From Duganella callida (GTDB lineage: Bacteria; Pseudomonadota; Gammaproteobacteria; Burkholderiales; Burkholderiaceae_D), in NCBI RefSeq assembly GCF_004614165.1, contig NZ_SPVG01000237.1, forward strand, positions 1-64,000: 64,000 nucleotides of DNA. Reading direction: 5' to 3'. The position numbers were made by a program, and so were the translations under genes. The notes beneath the pieces were generated by a model that saw only the letters and a program-made list of their open reading frames with translations, made no database searches and was not told the DNA's origin. Shown in pieces: positions 9,422-17,882 of this stretch (positions are counted from its first letter, which is position 1; every line of letters starts with the position of its first letter).

Positions 9422-10579
9422 TTAAATGAGGGCGGCGCGGACGGCGTTGCGGCCGTGGCGCTTGACCGCGTACAGCTGGCTGTCGGCGCAGCCGATCAGC
9501 GCCTCGGCCGAGGGCGCCGCGTGCGGATAGCGGATCGCCACCGAGCCGATGCCAAAGCTGGCCGTGGCGGTGACGGTCGCGGCGCCGGTCTGGATGGGCG
9601 TGCCGGCAAAGGCCTGGCGGATGCGCTCGGCCAGCGCGCGGGCGCCATCGAGTTCGGTCTGCGGCAGCACTACCAGGAATTCCTCGCCGCCATAGCGGAT
9701 CACGCTGTCGATGGTGTCGCGCGTCATCGCCAACAGCAGGGCGGCAAACCGTTGCAGCACCTGATCGCCGGCCGCGTGGCCGTGGGTATCATTGACTTGC
9801 TTGAAATGGTCGAGGTCGCACAGGACGACCGACAGCGCGGTGCCGTAGCGGCGGCAGCGCGCCAGCTCGGCGTCCAGCAGGCCGCGCTGCAGCACGCGGC
9901 GGTTGTAGCAGCCCGTCAGCGGATCGCGGTCCGCCAACTGCTGCAGCATGAAGGCGGCGCGGAACGCTTCGCGCTGCGCCAGGTGGATGCGCTTGGCGGC
10001 GATGAAGCCGAGCGCGTTGCCGAGGATAAGCAGCAGGATCAGCGTCAGCACGTCGTCGGCGTGGCGCAGCCCCTGGACGACCAGCATGGCGGCAAACACC
10101 ATGCTGGAGACGATGCCGATCGCCACCGCATACAGGAAGCGGTTGGGAAAATTGACGTAGACCGCCATCAGGATCAGCGCCAGCGACATGGTGTTCCAGG
10201 CCAGCGCCTCCGGCTGATACCAGGCCACCAGCATGAACACGGCCAACGCGGCGCTCAGCAGGGTGCTGGCGGCCAGTGGCGGCGTGCGCGGCGACTCCGG
10301 CCATCTGGACAGGGCGACATGGCCGCCCAGCGCGATCAGCGCGACCAGCACGCGCAGCGCCACCAGCAGCCAGGCGGTGAGGGTGTAGCCCAGCGTGGCG
10401 ATATCGGTGACGCCAAACACCACGTAAAAAAACGCCGCAAACAGCAGGCTGGCCTTCAGCTGCGCGCTGTGCTGCGGCAACAGGTGGCGCCGGAAGCGGT
10501 CCTCGAAGGCCGCATCCTCGAATTCCGCGCGGCGGCGATCGATGGCATGGCGATAAGGTGATAAATCGTCGAGCTTCAA
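9422..10579 (-). CDS. Membrane-bound diguanylate cyclase (GGDEF)
   Basis: Synthesises c-di-GMP from two GTP. The N-terminal half holds about six hydrophobic helices (ASLLFAAFFYVVFG onward); the C-terminal GGDEF domain has DPLTGCYNRR, DLDHFKQVND and the active RYGGEEF motif. The inhibitory-site RxxD is not in the usual place (DTID instead), so product inhibition may be absent. I place the start at TTG 10579, which has GGAAAC 6 bases upstream; a longer TTG start at 10648 has no ribosome site, and no ATG is available. The first 20 residues are therefore uncertain. The gene is convergent with the pump operon. Confidence 0.85.
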   Translation of the reverse strand: MKLDDLSPYRHAIDRRRAEFEDAAFEDRFRRHLLPQHSAQLKASLLFAAFFYVVFGVTDIATLGYTLTAWLLVALRVLVALIALGGHVALSRWPESPRTPPLAASTLLSAALAVFMLVAWYQPEALAWNTMSLALILMAVYVNFPNRFLYAVAIGIVSSMVFAAMLVVQGLRHADDVLTLILLLILGNALGFIAAKRIHLAQREAFRAAFMLQQLADRDPLTGCYNRRVLQRGLLDAELARCRRYGTALSVVLCDLDHFKQVNDTHGHAAGDQVLQRFAALLLAMTRDTIDSVIRYGGEEFLVVLPQTELDGARALAERIRQAFAGTPIQTGAATVTATASFGIGSVAIRYPHAAPSAEALIGCADSQLYAVKRHGRNAVRAALI

Positions 10580-10664
10580 GGCAGCGTTTCCGGAATGAGC
10601 GTGGCTCAATATACAGCGAGAAAGCGGGAAACGGCGCGTAATCGGCAACTTGGGCGGTAAACTT

Positions 10665-10750
10665 CGGGGTCAGGTCTTCCATTGCGTCACGGGCTCTACC
10701 GTGGCGCCCGCCACGGTAGAGCCCGTGACGCAATGGAAGACCTGACCCCG
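10665..10750. repeat. 86-bp perfect palindrome, copy A
   Basis: Two 42-bp arms are exact reverse complements around a 2-base centre (CC). The outer 27 bp, beginning CGGGGTCAGGTCTTCCATTG, are identical to the outer part of the palindrome at 29461-29550, but the inner 15 bp differ. It lies just downstream of the GyrI-like gene (stop at 10753) and upstream of the GGDEF gene. Possible roles are a terminator or a REP-type mobile hairpin. Confidence 0.9.
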
Positions 10751-10752
10751 GA

Positions 10753-11211
10753 TTATCTGGCGGGGACGCAGAGCTCGGCTTGGAAGATGCCGCTGGCCGG
10801 GTCCATGGCGTAATCGGCCGGGTAGCGCTCGAAGCAGACGCCGTCGGCCGCCACGCCGTCGGCCTGCAGCTGGCGGTAAAACGCGCCCCAGGCCGCCGCT
10901 ACCTCGACGCCGGTACCGCGGAAGGCGGCCACCGCGTAGCGCCCGGCCGGCAGGTGGGCCTCCTTGGCCGGCGCCTGGATCGGGTAGTCCGGTGACACCG
11001 CCACGCAGGCGTCGTAGCGGCAGTCGGCGGCCGGCGTGGTGGCCGGATCGTCCTGCGCCACGCCGTAGGTCACTTTGCCGAGCAGGCCGTAGGCTTTTTG
11101 CCACGGCGTGAATACTTCTTTCCAGAATTCACCGATGGCCGGGCCGAACGCGCCCTTGTAGCGCAGGTAGGCGACGCGGACTTCAGGCAACTCTTTGATC
11201 TCGTACTGCAT
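10753..11211 (-). CDS. GyrI-like effector-binding domain protein
   Basis: The 152-residue stand-alone protein has the SbmC/GyrI fold pattern: IKELPEVRVAYLRYKGAF at the N-terminus, then the second repeat around LPAGRYAVAAFRGTGVEVAAAWGAFY, and the ending CFERYPADY. Such proteins bind small molecules or protect DNA gyrase; in pump operons they are thought to bind or buffer drugs. ATG 11211 is preceded by AAGGAG and overlaps the end of the RND gene by 29 bp, so it is the last gene of the tetR-OMF-adaptor-RND operon. Its drug-related role is inferred from that position. Confidence 0.85.
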   Translation of the reverse strand: MQYEIKELPEVRVAYLRYKGAFGPAIGEFWKEVFTPWQKAYGLLGKVTYGVAQDDPATTPAADCRYDACVAVSPDYPIQAPAKEAHLPAGRYAVAAFRGTGVEVAAAWGAFYRQLQADGVAADGVCFERYPADYAMDPASGIFQAELCVPAR

Positions 11212-14200
11212 GCAGGTCTCCTTGATCGTGTGCGGCCGGCGGCTGACGGCGCAGTTTGCGCACCATGCGGCCGACCCAGTGTTCGAAGTCGTCGATGTAG
11301 GTGAACACGGCCGGCACCACCAGCAAGCTCAACAGCGTGGAGGTGATCAGGCCGCCGATCACGGTGATCGCCATCGGCGAGCGGAAGCTCGGATCGGCGC
11401 CCCAGCCCAGCGCCAGCGGCAGCATGCCGGCGCCCATGGCGATGGTGGTCATCAGGATCGGACGGCTACGCTTGTGGCAGGCGTCGACCAGCGCGTCGAA
11501 TCGGCCCATGCCTTCCCGGCGCGCCAGAATAGCATAATCGACCAGCAGGATGGAGTTCTTGGTGACGATGCCCATCAGCATGATCAGGCCGATCATTGAC
11601 GGCATCGACAGCGCGCTGCGGGTGATCAGCATCAGCACGAAGGCGCCGCCGATCGACAGCGGCAGTGCCGCCAGAATCGTCACCGGCTGCATGAAGTCCT
11701 TGAACAGCAGCACCAGCACGCAGTAGATGCACAACACGCCGATCAGCATGGCGATGCCGAAGCTGGCGAACAGCGCGGCCATTTCCTGGGTGTCGCCGAG
11801 TTCCGCGATCTTCACCGACGCCGGCAGGTTTTTCAGCGACGGCAGCGCGCGCGCCTCGGCATTGACCTCGCCCAGCGTGCGCTTGCCCAGTTCCACTTCC
11901 AGCGTGACGTTGCGGCTGCGGTTCAAGCGGTTGATTTGCGCCGGGCCGCTCTGCATGCTGATGTCGGCCACGGTGGCCAGCAGCACCGGCCCGTTCTTGC
12001 CCGGCACGGTCAGGCGGCCGATGGCGTCCAGGTCGGCGCGCACGGCGTCCGGCAGCTTGACGCGGATCGGCACCTGGCGTTCCGGCAGGTTCATTTTGGT
12101 CAGGTCGGTGTCGTAGTCGCCGGCGGTAGCCACGCGCACGGTCTGGCCGATCGACGCGGCGGTCACGCCCAGGTCGGCCGCCTTGGCGAAGTCCGGCTTG
12201 ACGATGATTTCCGGCCGCACCAGCGACGCGGTCGAGCGCACGTTGCCGACGCCCTTCAAGGTACGCAGTTCGCGCTCGGCCTTTTGTGCGGCTGCCTGCA
12301 GCGCCACCGGATCTTCGGAGCGCAGCACCAGCTGCATCTTGACGCCGTTGTCCGGCGGGCCGACCTTGAAGCGGGCGCCGGGGATGGCGTCCAGCTTGTG
12401 ACGGATTTCCGCTTCCAGGTCGGCCATGGATTCCTTGCGCTCGTTGCGGTGCACGACGCTCAGCGTCAGCACGGCGCTGCGCGCTTCGGCCGCCGCGCCG
12501 GGCGCGAAGGTGTCGCCGCTGGAGCCGCCGCCGATGGAGCTGAAGATGTGTTTCACGCCCTTGACTTCCATCGCCGCCTGGCGCGCGCGCTCGGCCACCA
12601 CGCTGGTTTCGGCCAGGGTGGCGCCGGGCGGCAGTTCCAGGTTGATCTGGGTCTGCGCGCGGTCGGCCGCCGGCACGAAGCCGGTCGGCAGCAGCCCGAC
12701 CAGCATCATCGAGCAGACGAAGAACACGCCGGCGCCGGCCACGGTGATCAGGCGGTGGCTCAGACACCAGCGCATGACGCGGATGTAGCGCGCCATCAGC
12801 GGGCCGTCGACGTCTTCCTTGTGCGCGGTCGGCTTGAGGATGTAGGCCGCCATCATCGGCGTCAGCAGGCGCGCCACCACCAGCGACGCCAGCACCGCGA
12901 TCACGGCGGTCCAGCCGAACTGCTTGAAGAACAGGCCGGGGATGCCGCCCATGAAGGCGGTCGGCAGGAACACGGCGACCAGCGCGAAGGTGGTGGCGAT
13001 CACCGCCATGCCGATTTCGTCGGCCGCTTCCATGGCCGCTTCCAGCGGCGTTTTACCCATGCGCAGATGGCGTTCGATGTTTTCGATTTCGACGATGGCG
13101 TCGTCCACCAGCACGCCCACCACCAGGGCCAGCGACAGCAGGGTGACGGTGTTCAGCGTGTAGCCGAACAGGTAGATGCCGAGGAAGGCCGGCATCACCG
13201 ACAGCGGCAGCGCCGCCGCCGCGACCAGGGTGGCGCGCCAGTCGCGCAGGAACCAGAACACCACCAGCACGGCCAGCGCCGCGCCTTCGTACAGCAGCTC
13301 CATCGAGCCTTCGAAGTTTTCCTCGACCGGCACGGTATTGTCGATCACCTGTTTCAGTTCGACCTTGGGATTGGCCTTCTGCAGTTCGGCGATGGCGGCG
13401 CGCACGCCCTTGGCCACCGCCACTTCGCTGGCGCCCTTGGTACGGAAGATCTCGAAGCCGACCACCGGGCTGCCATCCTGCAGCGCCTGGGCGCGCGGTT
13501 CGGCCACGGTGTCGGTGACGGTGGCCACCTGGTCGAGCCGCACGCGGCGGCCGTCCGGCAGCGGCAGTTCCATCGCGCTCAGTTCCGCCGCCGTCTGCAC
13601 GGTGGCGATGGTGCGCACCGATTGTTCGGCGCCGCTGACGTCACCGCGTCCGCCCGGCGCTTCCTTCTGCACGTTGTGCAGCTGGCGCGAGACGTCCAGC
13701 GCGGAGACGCGCAGGGCGGCCATGCGCGCATCGTCCAGTTCCACGCGGATCTCGCGGCTGACGCCACCGACGCGCTTGACCGAGCCGACGCCCGGAACCG
13801 ACAGCAAACGCTTGGCGACGGTGTTGTCGACGAACCAGCTGAGTTCCTGCTTGTCCAGCTTGTCGCCGGGCGTGGCGGCGGCGGCGGCGGTGAAGGTCTG
13901 CACCACGCGGCCGGCGGTGGTGGCCTTGGTGACGGTGGGGTCGCGCAGCTCGGCCGGCATGTCGGCCTTGACCCGCGCCACCGCGTCGCGCACGTCGTTG
14001 ACCGCGTCGGAGATGTTTTTCTCGAGGATGAATTCGATGGTCAGCGTGGCCACGCCATCGAGCACGGTGGTGTGGATGTTCTTGATGCCTTGCAGGGTAG
14101 CGACCGAGTCCTCGATCTTGCGCGCGACTTCGGTTTCCAGCTGCGCCGGCGCGCTGCCGTCCAGCGTCGCGGTGACGGTGACGATGGGCAGTTCGATATC

Positions 14201-14314
14201 GGGGAAATCCTGTACCGGATTGGCCTTGTAGGCCATGAAGCCCGCCAGCGTGAGCAGGGCGAACAGCATGATCGCCGGTATCGGGTTGCGGATGGAAAGA
14301 GCGGAGAAGTTCAT
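11183..14314 (-). CDS. RND efflux transporter (HAE1 family)
   Basis: Inner-membrane drug/proton antiporter of 1043 residues, normal for AcrB-like pumps. The start MNFSALSIRNPIPAIM gives the first helix; two large periplasmic loops follow. Family signatures include NPVQDFPDIELPIVTV, GVLVDDAIVEIENIERHL in the TM4 region (proton-relay Asp pair) and LMLIGIVTKN-like LIMLMGIVTKNSILLVDYA in TM10. It lies 9 bp after the adaptor gene and overlaps the GyrI-like gene. Substrate unknown. Confidence 0.93.
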   Translation of the reverse strand: MNFSALSIRNPIPAIMLFALLTLAGFMAYKANPVQDFPDIELPIVTVTATLDGSAPAQLETEVARKIEDSVATLQGIKNIHTTVLDGVATLTIEFILEKNISDAVNDVRDAVARVKADMPAELRDPTVTKATTAGRVVQTFTAAAAATPGDKLDKQELSWFVDNTVAKRLLSVPGVGSVKRVGGVSREIRVELDDARMAALRVSALDVSRQLHNVQKEAPGGRGDVSGAEQSVRTIATVQTAAELSAMELPLPDGRRVRLDQVATVTDTVAEPRAQALQDGSPVVGFEIFRTKGASEVAVAKGVRAAIAELQKANPKVELKQVIDNTVPVEENFEGSMELLYEGAALAVLVVFWFLRDWRATLVAAAALPLSVMPAFLGIYLFGYTLNTVTLLSLALVVGVLVDDAIVEIENIERHLRMGKTPLEAAMEAADEIGMAVIATTFALVAVFLPTAFMGGIPGLFFKQFGWTAVIAVLASLVVARLLTPMMAAYILKPTAHKEDVDGPLMARYIRVMRWCLSHRLITVAGAGVFFVCSMMLVGLLPTGFVPAADRAQTQINLELPPGATLAETSVVAERARQAAMEVKGVKHIFSSIGGGSSGDTFAPGAAAEARSAVLTLSVVHRNERKESMADLEAEIRHKLDAIPGARFKVGPPDNGVKMQLVLRSEDPVALQAAAQKAERELRTLKGVGNVRSTASLVRPEIIVKPDFAKAADLGVTAASIGQTVRVATAGDYDTDLTKMNLPERQVPIRVKLPDAVRADLDAIGRLTVPGKNGPVLLATVADISMQSGPAQINRLNRSRNVTLEVELGKRTLGEVNAEARALPSLKNLPASVKIAELGDTQEMAALFASFGIAMLIGVLCIYCVLVLLFKDFMQPVTILAALPLSIGGAFVLMLITRSALSMPSMIGLIMLMGIVTKNSILLVDYAILARREGMGRFDALVDACHKRSRPILMTTIAMGAGMLPLALGWGADPSFRSPMAITVIGGLITSTLLSLLVVPAVFTYIDDFEHWVGRMVRKLRRQPPAAHDQGDLHAVRDQRVA

Positions 14315-14323
14315 GGCGCTTCC

Positions 14324-15469
14324 TTAGTTGGCGGCCAGTTTGGGCGGCGCATTGTCCGCGGCGACGCTGACCAGGTCACCGTCGTTGAGGAAGCCGGCGC
14401 CGCGCACCACCACCTGGGTGTCGGCATCCAGGCCACCCAGCACCTCGATGCGGTCGCCGAGGCGGCGGCCCGGCTGCACCTTGAGCTGGCTGACGTGCTT
14501 GTCGGCGTTCAGGCGGAACACGAAGCTGAAACCGTCGCGCACCACGATGGCCTGCTGCGGCAGGGTGATGGCTTGCGACGCGCCCAGCTCGAACTGGCCG
14601 CTGGCGAACATGCCGGCCTTGAACGGCGCGTCCTTGCTGCCGGCGCTTTGCGGCAGATCGACGTAGACCAGCGCCGAGCGGGTTTGCGGATCGACGGTGG
14701 GGGCGATCATGCGCACCTTGCCGGTGACTTCGCTGCCGTTGGCGGCTTTGACGGTGGCGTTCACGCCGGGCTTCAGGTTGCGCAGATCGGCCGCCACCAC
14801 TTCGGCGCGCCATTCGAGCCGGCCCTGGCGGATCATGCGGAACAGTTCCGTGCCGGCGTTGGAGACCGCGCCCACGGTGGCCATGCGGGCGGAGATGATG
14901 CCGCTGTCCGGCGCCACCACCCCGGTGTATTTGAGGCGCAGCTGCTGGCTCGCCAGCGCGGCCCTGGCGGAAGCGATGCGGGCGTTGGCGGTTTGTTCGG
15001 CGGTGTTGTACTGGCTGATCTGCTGGGCGCTCAGGGCGCCGGAATTTTGCAGCGTGCGGGCGCGCGCGGCGTTGGCTGCGGCATCGGCGGCATTGGCTTC
15101 CGCTTCATGCAGCGCGGCTTGGGCCTGGGCGATGTCGGCGTTGACGGTCTCCTGCGAGAACACGGCCAGCACGTCGCCGGCCTTGACGACGTCGCCGACG
15201 TTGACGCGCACTTCGGTCAGGCGCAGGCCGGTCGATTCGCTGCTGACGCTCGCTTCCTGCCAGGCGGCGACATTGCCGTTGGCGGCCAGCTTGATCGGCA
15301 GGCTGGCGCTGGACGGCTTGGTGACGGTGACGGTGAGCGCGGGCTTGGCCGCTTCCGGCTTCTTCTCGTCGGCCGCCTGGGTGGACGGCGGGTAGGCGGC
15401 AATGCCGACGCCGGTGACGATGCAGGCGGCCAGCAGGACGAGGGCGATGGGTTTCAGTTTGGTGGTCAT
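14324..15469 (-). CDS. RND periplasmic adaptor (MFP)
   Basis: The 381-residue membrane-fusion protein has an N-terminal signal/anchor (KLKPIALVLLAACIVTGVGIAAY). It continues with a lipoyl half (GLRLTEVRVNVGDVVKAGDVLAVF), an Ala-rich helical hairpin (about 110-175), the second lipoyl half (GVVAPDSGIISARMATVGAVSNAG), a beta-barrel and a membrane-proximal domain. Cys16 sits in LLAAC, so lipidation is possible but not certain. It couples the RND pump to the outer-membrane factor encoded immediately upstream. Confidence 0.9.
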   Translation of the reverse strand: MTTKLKPIALVLLAACIVTGVGIAAYPPSTQAADEKKPEAAKPALTVTVTKPSSASLPIKLAANGNVAAWQEASVSSESTGLRLTEVRVNVGDVVKAGDVLAVFSQETVNADIAQAQAALHEAEANAADAAANAARARTLQNSGALSAQQISQYNTAEQTANARIASARAALASQQLRLKYTGVVAPDSGIISARMATVGAVSNAGTELFRMIRQGRLEWRAEVVAADLRNLKPGVNATVKAANGSEVTGKVRMIAPTVDPQTRSALVYVDLPQSAGSKDAPFKAGMFASGQFELGASQAITLPQQAIVVRDGFSFVFRLNADKHVSQLKVQPGRRLGDRIEVLGGLDADTQVVVRGAGFLNDGDLVSVAADNAPPKLAAN

Positions 15470-15484
15470 GGTATGTGGTCTGTA

Positions 15485-17041
15485 TTAGTTGACGGCCAGG
15501 GCCGGCACGCCGGTCCAGCCGCCGCCGGCGGCGCGGTAGAGGGCGACCCAGGCGGCGCTGCGTTCGCGCTGCAGGTTGATGACGGTCTGCTCGGCGGCCA
15601 GGCGGGTACGGCGGGCGTCTTCCAGTTCGAACAGGCTGGCCATGCCGTTCTTGTAGCGGTCTTCGACGGCGCTGTAATTGGTGCGGTAGCCTTCCAGCGC
15701 GGTCTGGGCGTCGCCGGCGCGGGCCGAGGTGCTGTCCAGATTGACCAGCGCCTGTTCGACTTCGCTGACGGCCTGGCGCACGGTGGCGCGGTAGCTGACC
15801 ACGGCGGCGTCGTAGCGCGCGGCGGCGGCATCGACGTTGGCCTTGCGGCGGCCGGCGTCGAACACCGGCAGCGACATGGACAGCGGACCGATGGTCCAGG
15901 TGTCGGTCTTGGTGTTTTCGCCGGCGGAGCGGAAGTTGGCGATGCCGACGGAGCCGGACAAGGCCAGGCGCGGGTAGCGCTGCGCCTCGGCGTTGCCGAC
16001 ATCGGCGCTGGCTGCCGCCACTTCGCGTTCGGCGGTGAAGACGTCCGGCCGCTGGCTCAGGATGCGCGCCGGCAGTTCGGAGATGGCCAGCGGCGGCGCG
16101 GCAAAGGCGGCATGATCTTCGGCGCGGGCGACAGCATCCGCCACGCCATGGCCGCTTGCGCCCGCGGCTGCTCCGGAGTCCGCCGCAACGGCGGACGTGT
16201 GGTGGTCCGCGACCGCCACCGCCGCGGCGTGTTCCGCCACTGCTGGATGCGCGCCTGCCGCGGCCGGCGGCATGGCGGCCAGCTTGTGGCGCAACTCCGG
16301 TTCCGGCATCGCCGTCAGCGCGGACAGCACCTTGATGTCGACGTCGCACTGCGCGCGCTGGGCGATGTAGCGGTTGTTGCCGTCGGCGGCGCTGGCGCGC
16401 GACAACGCCAGGCTGGCGGGCGACTGGAAGCCGGCCTTGGCGCTCAAGTCGGTCAGCCTGGCCGTGTCGGCGCGCGAGACGGCATCCTGCTGCGCCACCG
16501 CCAGCAGCTGTTGGCAGGCGCGCAGGCCGTAGTATTGGTTGGCCACTTCGGCCGCCACCGACACGCGCGCATCGTGCCAGCCGGCGTGTGCGCTCTCCAG
16601 GCGCGCCTGCGCCGCATCGCGCGCCGCGCGATTGGCGCCGAACACGTCGATCTCCCACGATGCCTGCAGGGCTGCCTGCGAGGTGGTCCCGGTGGGCAGC
16701 AGCGATTGCTGATTGGCGCGGTTGACGCTGGCAGTGGCATCGACCGACGGCGCCAGCGCGGCGCCCGCCGCCACGCGCTCGGCGCGCGATTGCGCAATGC
16801 GCGACGCGGCCGAGGCCACGGTCGGACTGACCCGCTGCGCCGACTCGATCAGCTCCGCCAGCAGACCATCCGACTGCCCGCGCCACCAGGCCGCGAGGTC
16901 GGTCTGGCTGCCATTGTGCGGCAAGGGCACCTGCCATTGCCGGGGCGCCGCCGCATCGACCTGCCGCGCCGGCCCCTGCACCGCGCAGGCGCTCAAGGCC
17001 ATCGCGACGGCCAGGGCCATCACGTTCAATAAGACTCTCAT
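15485..17041 (-). CDS. Outer-membrane factor of the RND pump (NodT family) with His/Ala-rich insert
   Basis: TolC-like lipoprotein of 518 residues. The start MRVLLNVMALAVAMALSAC has a lipobox (LSAC) and overlaps the tetR stop as ATGA, which fixes it at 17041. OEP repeats flank a clear extra segment at residues about 258-316 made of Ala, His, Val and Asp, with seven His. NodT-type factors normally run 460-480 residues, so this segment accounts for the excess. It follows the position between the two OEP repeats, just before LAISELPARILSQRPDVFTAE. The C-terminus carries the usual AAWVALYRAAGGGW signature. Confidence 0.9.
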   Translation of the reverse strand: MRVLLNVMALAVAMALSACAVQGPARQVDAAAPRQWQVPLPHNGSQTDLAAWWRGQSDGLLAELIESAQRVSPTVASAASRIAQSRAERVAAGAALAPSVDATASVNRANQQSLLPTGTTSQAALQASWEIDVFGANRAARDAAQARLESAHAGWHDARVSVAAEVANQYYGLRACQQLLAVAQQDAVSRADTARLTDLSAKAGFQSPASLALSRASAADGNNRYIAQRAQCDVDIKVLSALTAMPEPELRHKLAAMPPAAAGAHPAVAEHAAAVAVADHHTSAVAADSGAAAGASGHGVADAVARAEDHAAFAAPPLAISELPARILSQRPDVFTAEREVAAASADVGNAEAQRYPRLALSGSVGIANFRSAGENTKTDTWTIGPLSMSLPVFDAGRRKANVDAAAARYDAAVVSYRATVRQAVSEVEQALVNLDSTSARAGDAQTALEGYRTNYSAVEDRYKNGMASLFELEDARRTRLAAEQTVINLQRERSAAWVALYRAAGGGWTGVPALAVN

Positions 17042-17742
17042 TTTTTCCCTTGTTGAAGTTTGGTTTTTTCGGCCTTGACCAGCGCCTCGGCAAAATTGGT
17101 CAGCTGCCCGGCCCACAGTTCGATCGCCGCGGGCGTGGCCATCATGTGCGGCGTGACGGCGTTGACCACGTCGCGGCCGATCAGCATCTGCACGCACATG
17201 GCTGCGATGGCGTAGGCCAGCAGATGGATGCCGTCGTTCGGCTTCTTCAGACCGAGGTGGCGGCACAGCACGCGCACCAGCGCCAGGTGCTCGGGCTTGA
17301 TGTTGTCCTCGATCTCGCGCTGCCAGATGCCGGTCGGCTCCAGCATCTCGCGATAGAACAGGCGCAGCATCACCTCCGCGTCGGCGCCGGCCAGCAGCGG
17401 CGCGATCATCTGCTGGTAGTAGCCGCGCAGCGACTCGCGCAGCGTGAAGTGCGGCTGGTCGAACATGGCGATGTTGTCCTCGGCCGGCGTGCAGATCGCC
17501 GTGAAGCAGGCCTGGTACAAGCCGGCCTTGTCGCCGAAGTAGTAGCTGATCGCCGCCACATTGGCGTTGGCTGCCTGCGCTATCTCGCGCGTCGAGGTTT
17601 TGGAAAAGCCCTGCTCGCCGAACAGGCGCATGGCCGCGTGCAGCAGGCGTTCGCGCGATTGTTCGCCGTCCGAGCGGGGCTTGCGGCCCTCGTCGGCGGG
17701 ACTGATTTCTGGGGACGTAGGTTTAGCGTTCATGGCCGGCAT
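17038..17742 (-). CDS. TetR-family repressor of the RND operon (CecR-like)
   Basis: The N-terminal TetR helix-turn-helix is clear: RERLLHAAMRLFGEQGFSKTSTREIAQAANANVAAISYYFGDKAGLY. The C-terminal ligand domain resembles the CecR/YbiH group (about 234 residues). It is the first gene of the operon and its stop overlaps the outer-membrane factor start by 4 bp. I place the start at ATG 17742; ATG 17733 is equally possible, while a longer TTG at 17763 falls within the operator palindrome and is unlikely. It probably represses its own operon until a drug ligand binds. Confidence 0.88.
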   Translation of the reverse strand: MPAMNAKPTSPEISPADEGRKPRSDGEQSRERLLHAAMRLFGEQGFSKTSTREIAQAANANVAAISYYFGDKAGLYQACFTAICTPAEDNIAMFDQPHFTLRESLRGYYQQMIAPLLAGADAEVMLRLFYREMLEPTGIWQREIEDNIKPEHLALVRVLCRHLGLKKPNDGIHLLAYAIAAMCVQMLIGRDVVNAVTPHMMATPAAIELWAGQLTNFAEALVKAEKTKLQQGKK

Positions 17743-17757
17743 TACAGCACATAAGTC

Positions 17758-17787
17758 AAACAAATGATATAACTAAATCGTTTGTTT
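17758..17787. promoter_or_regulatory. Palindromic operator upstream of tetR
   Basis: AAACAAATGA and TCGTTTGTTT form a 10-bp inverted repeat with one mismatch and a 10-base spacer. It sits 16-25 bases upstream of the tetR start and overlaps an AT-rich TATAT stretch usable as a -10 element. This placement fits autorepression by the adjacent TetR protein. Confidence 0.65.
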
Positions 17788-17882
17788 AATTTATTTTGGA
17801 ATGATCTCACCAATGTGGAGACGAACGCCGCCCCGCCTTATTGCAGCATTTGAAAATTTTTTTTGAAAGGATGAAAAACTGC

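Noticed and set aside
11936-17032. A 1698-codon plus-strand open frame opposite the RND operon
   Set aside because: It is the high-GC antisense shadow of clear pump genes; its translation is Arg/His/Gly-rich with no domain.
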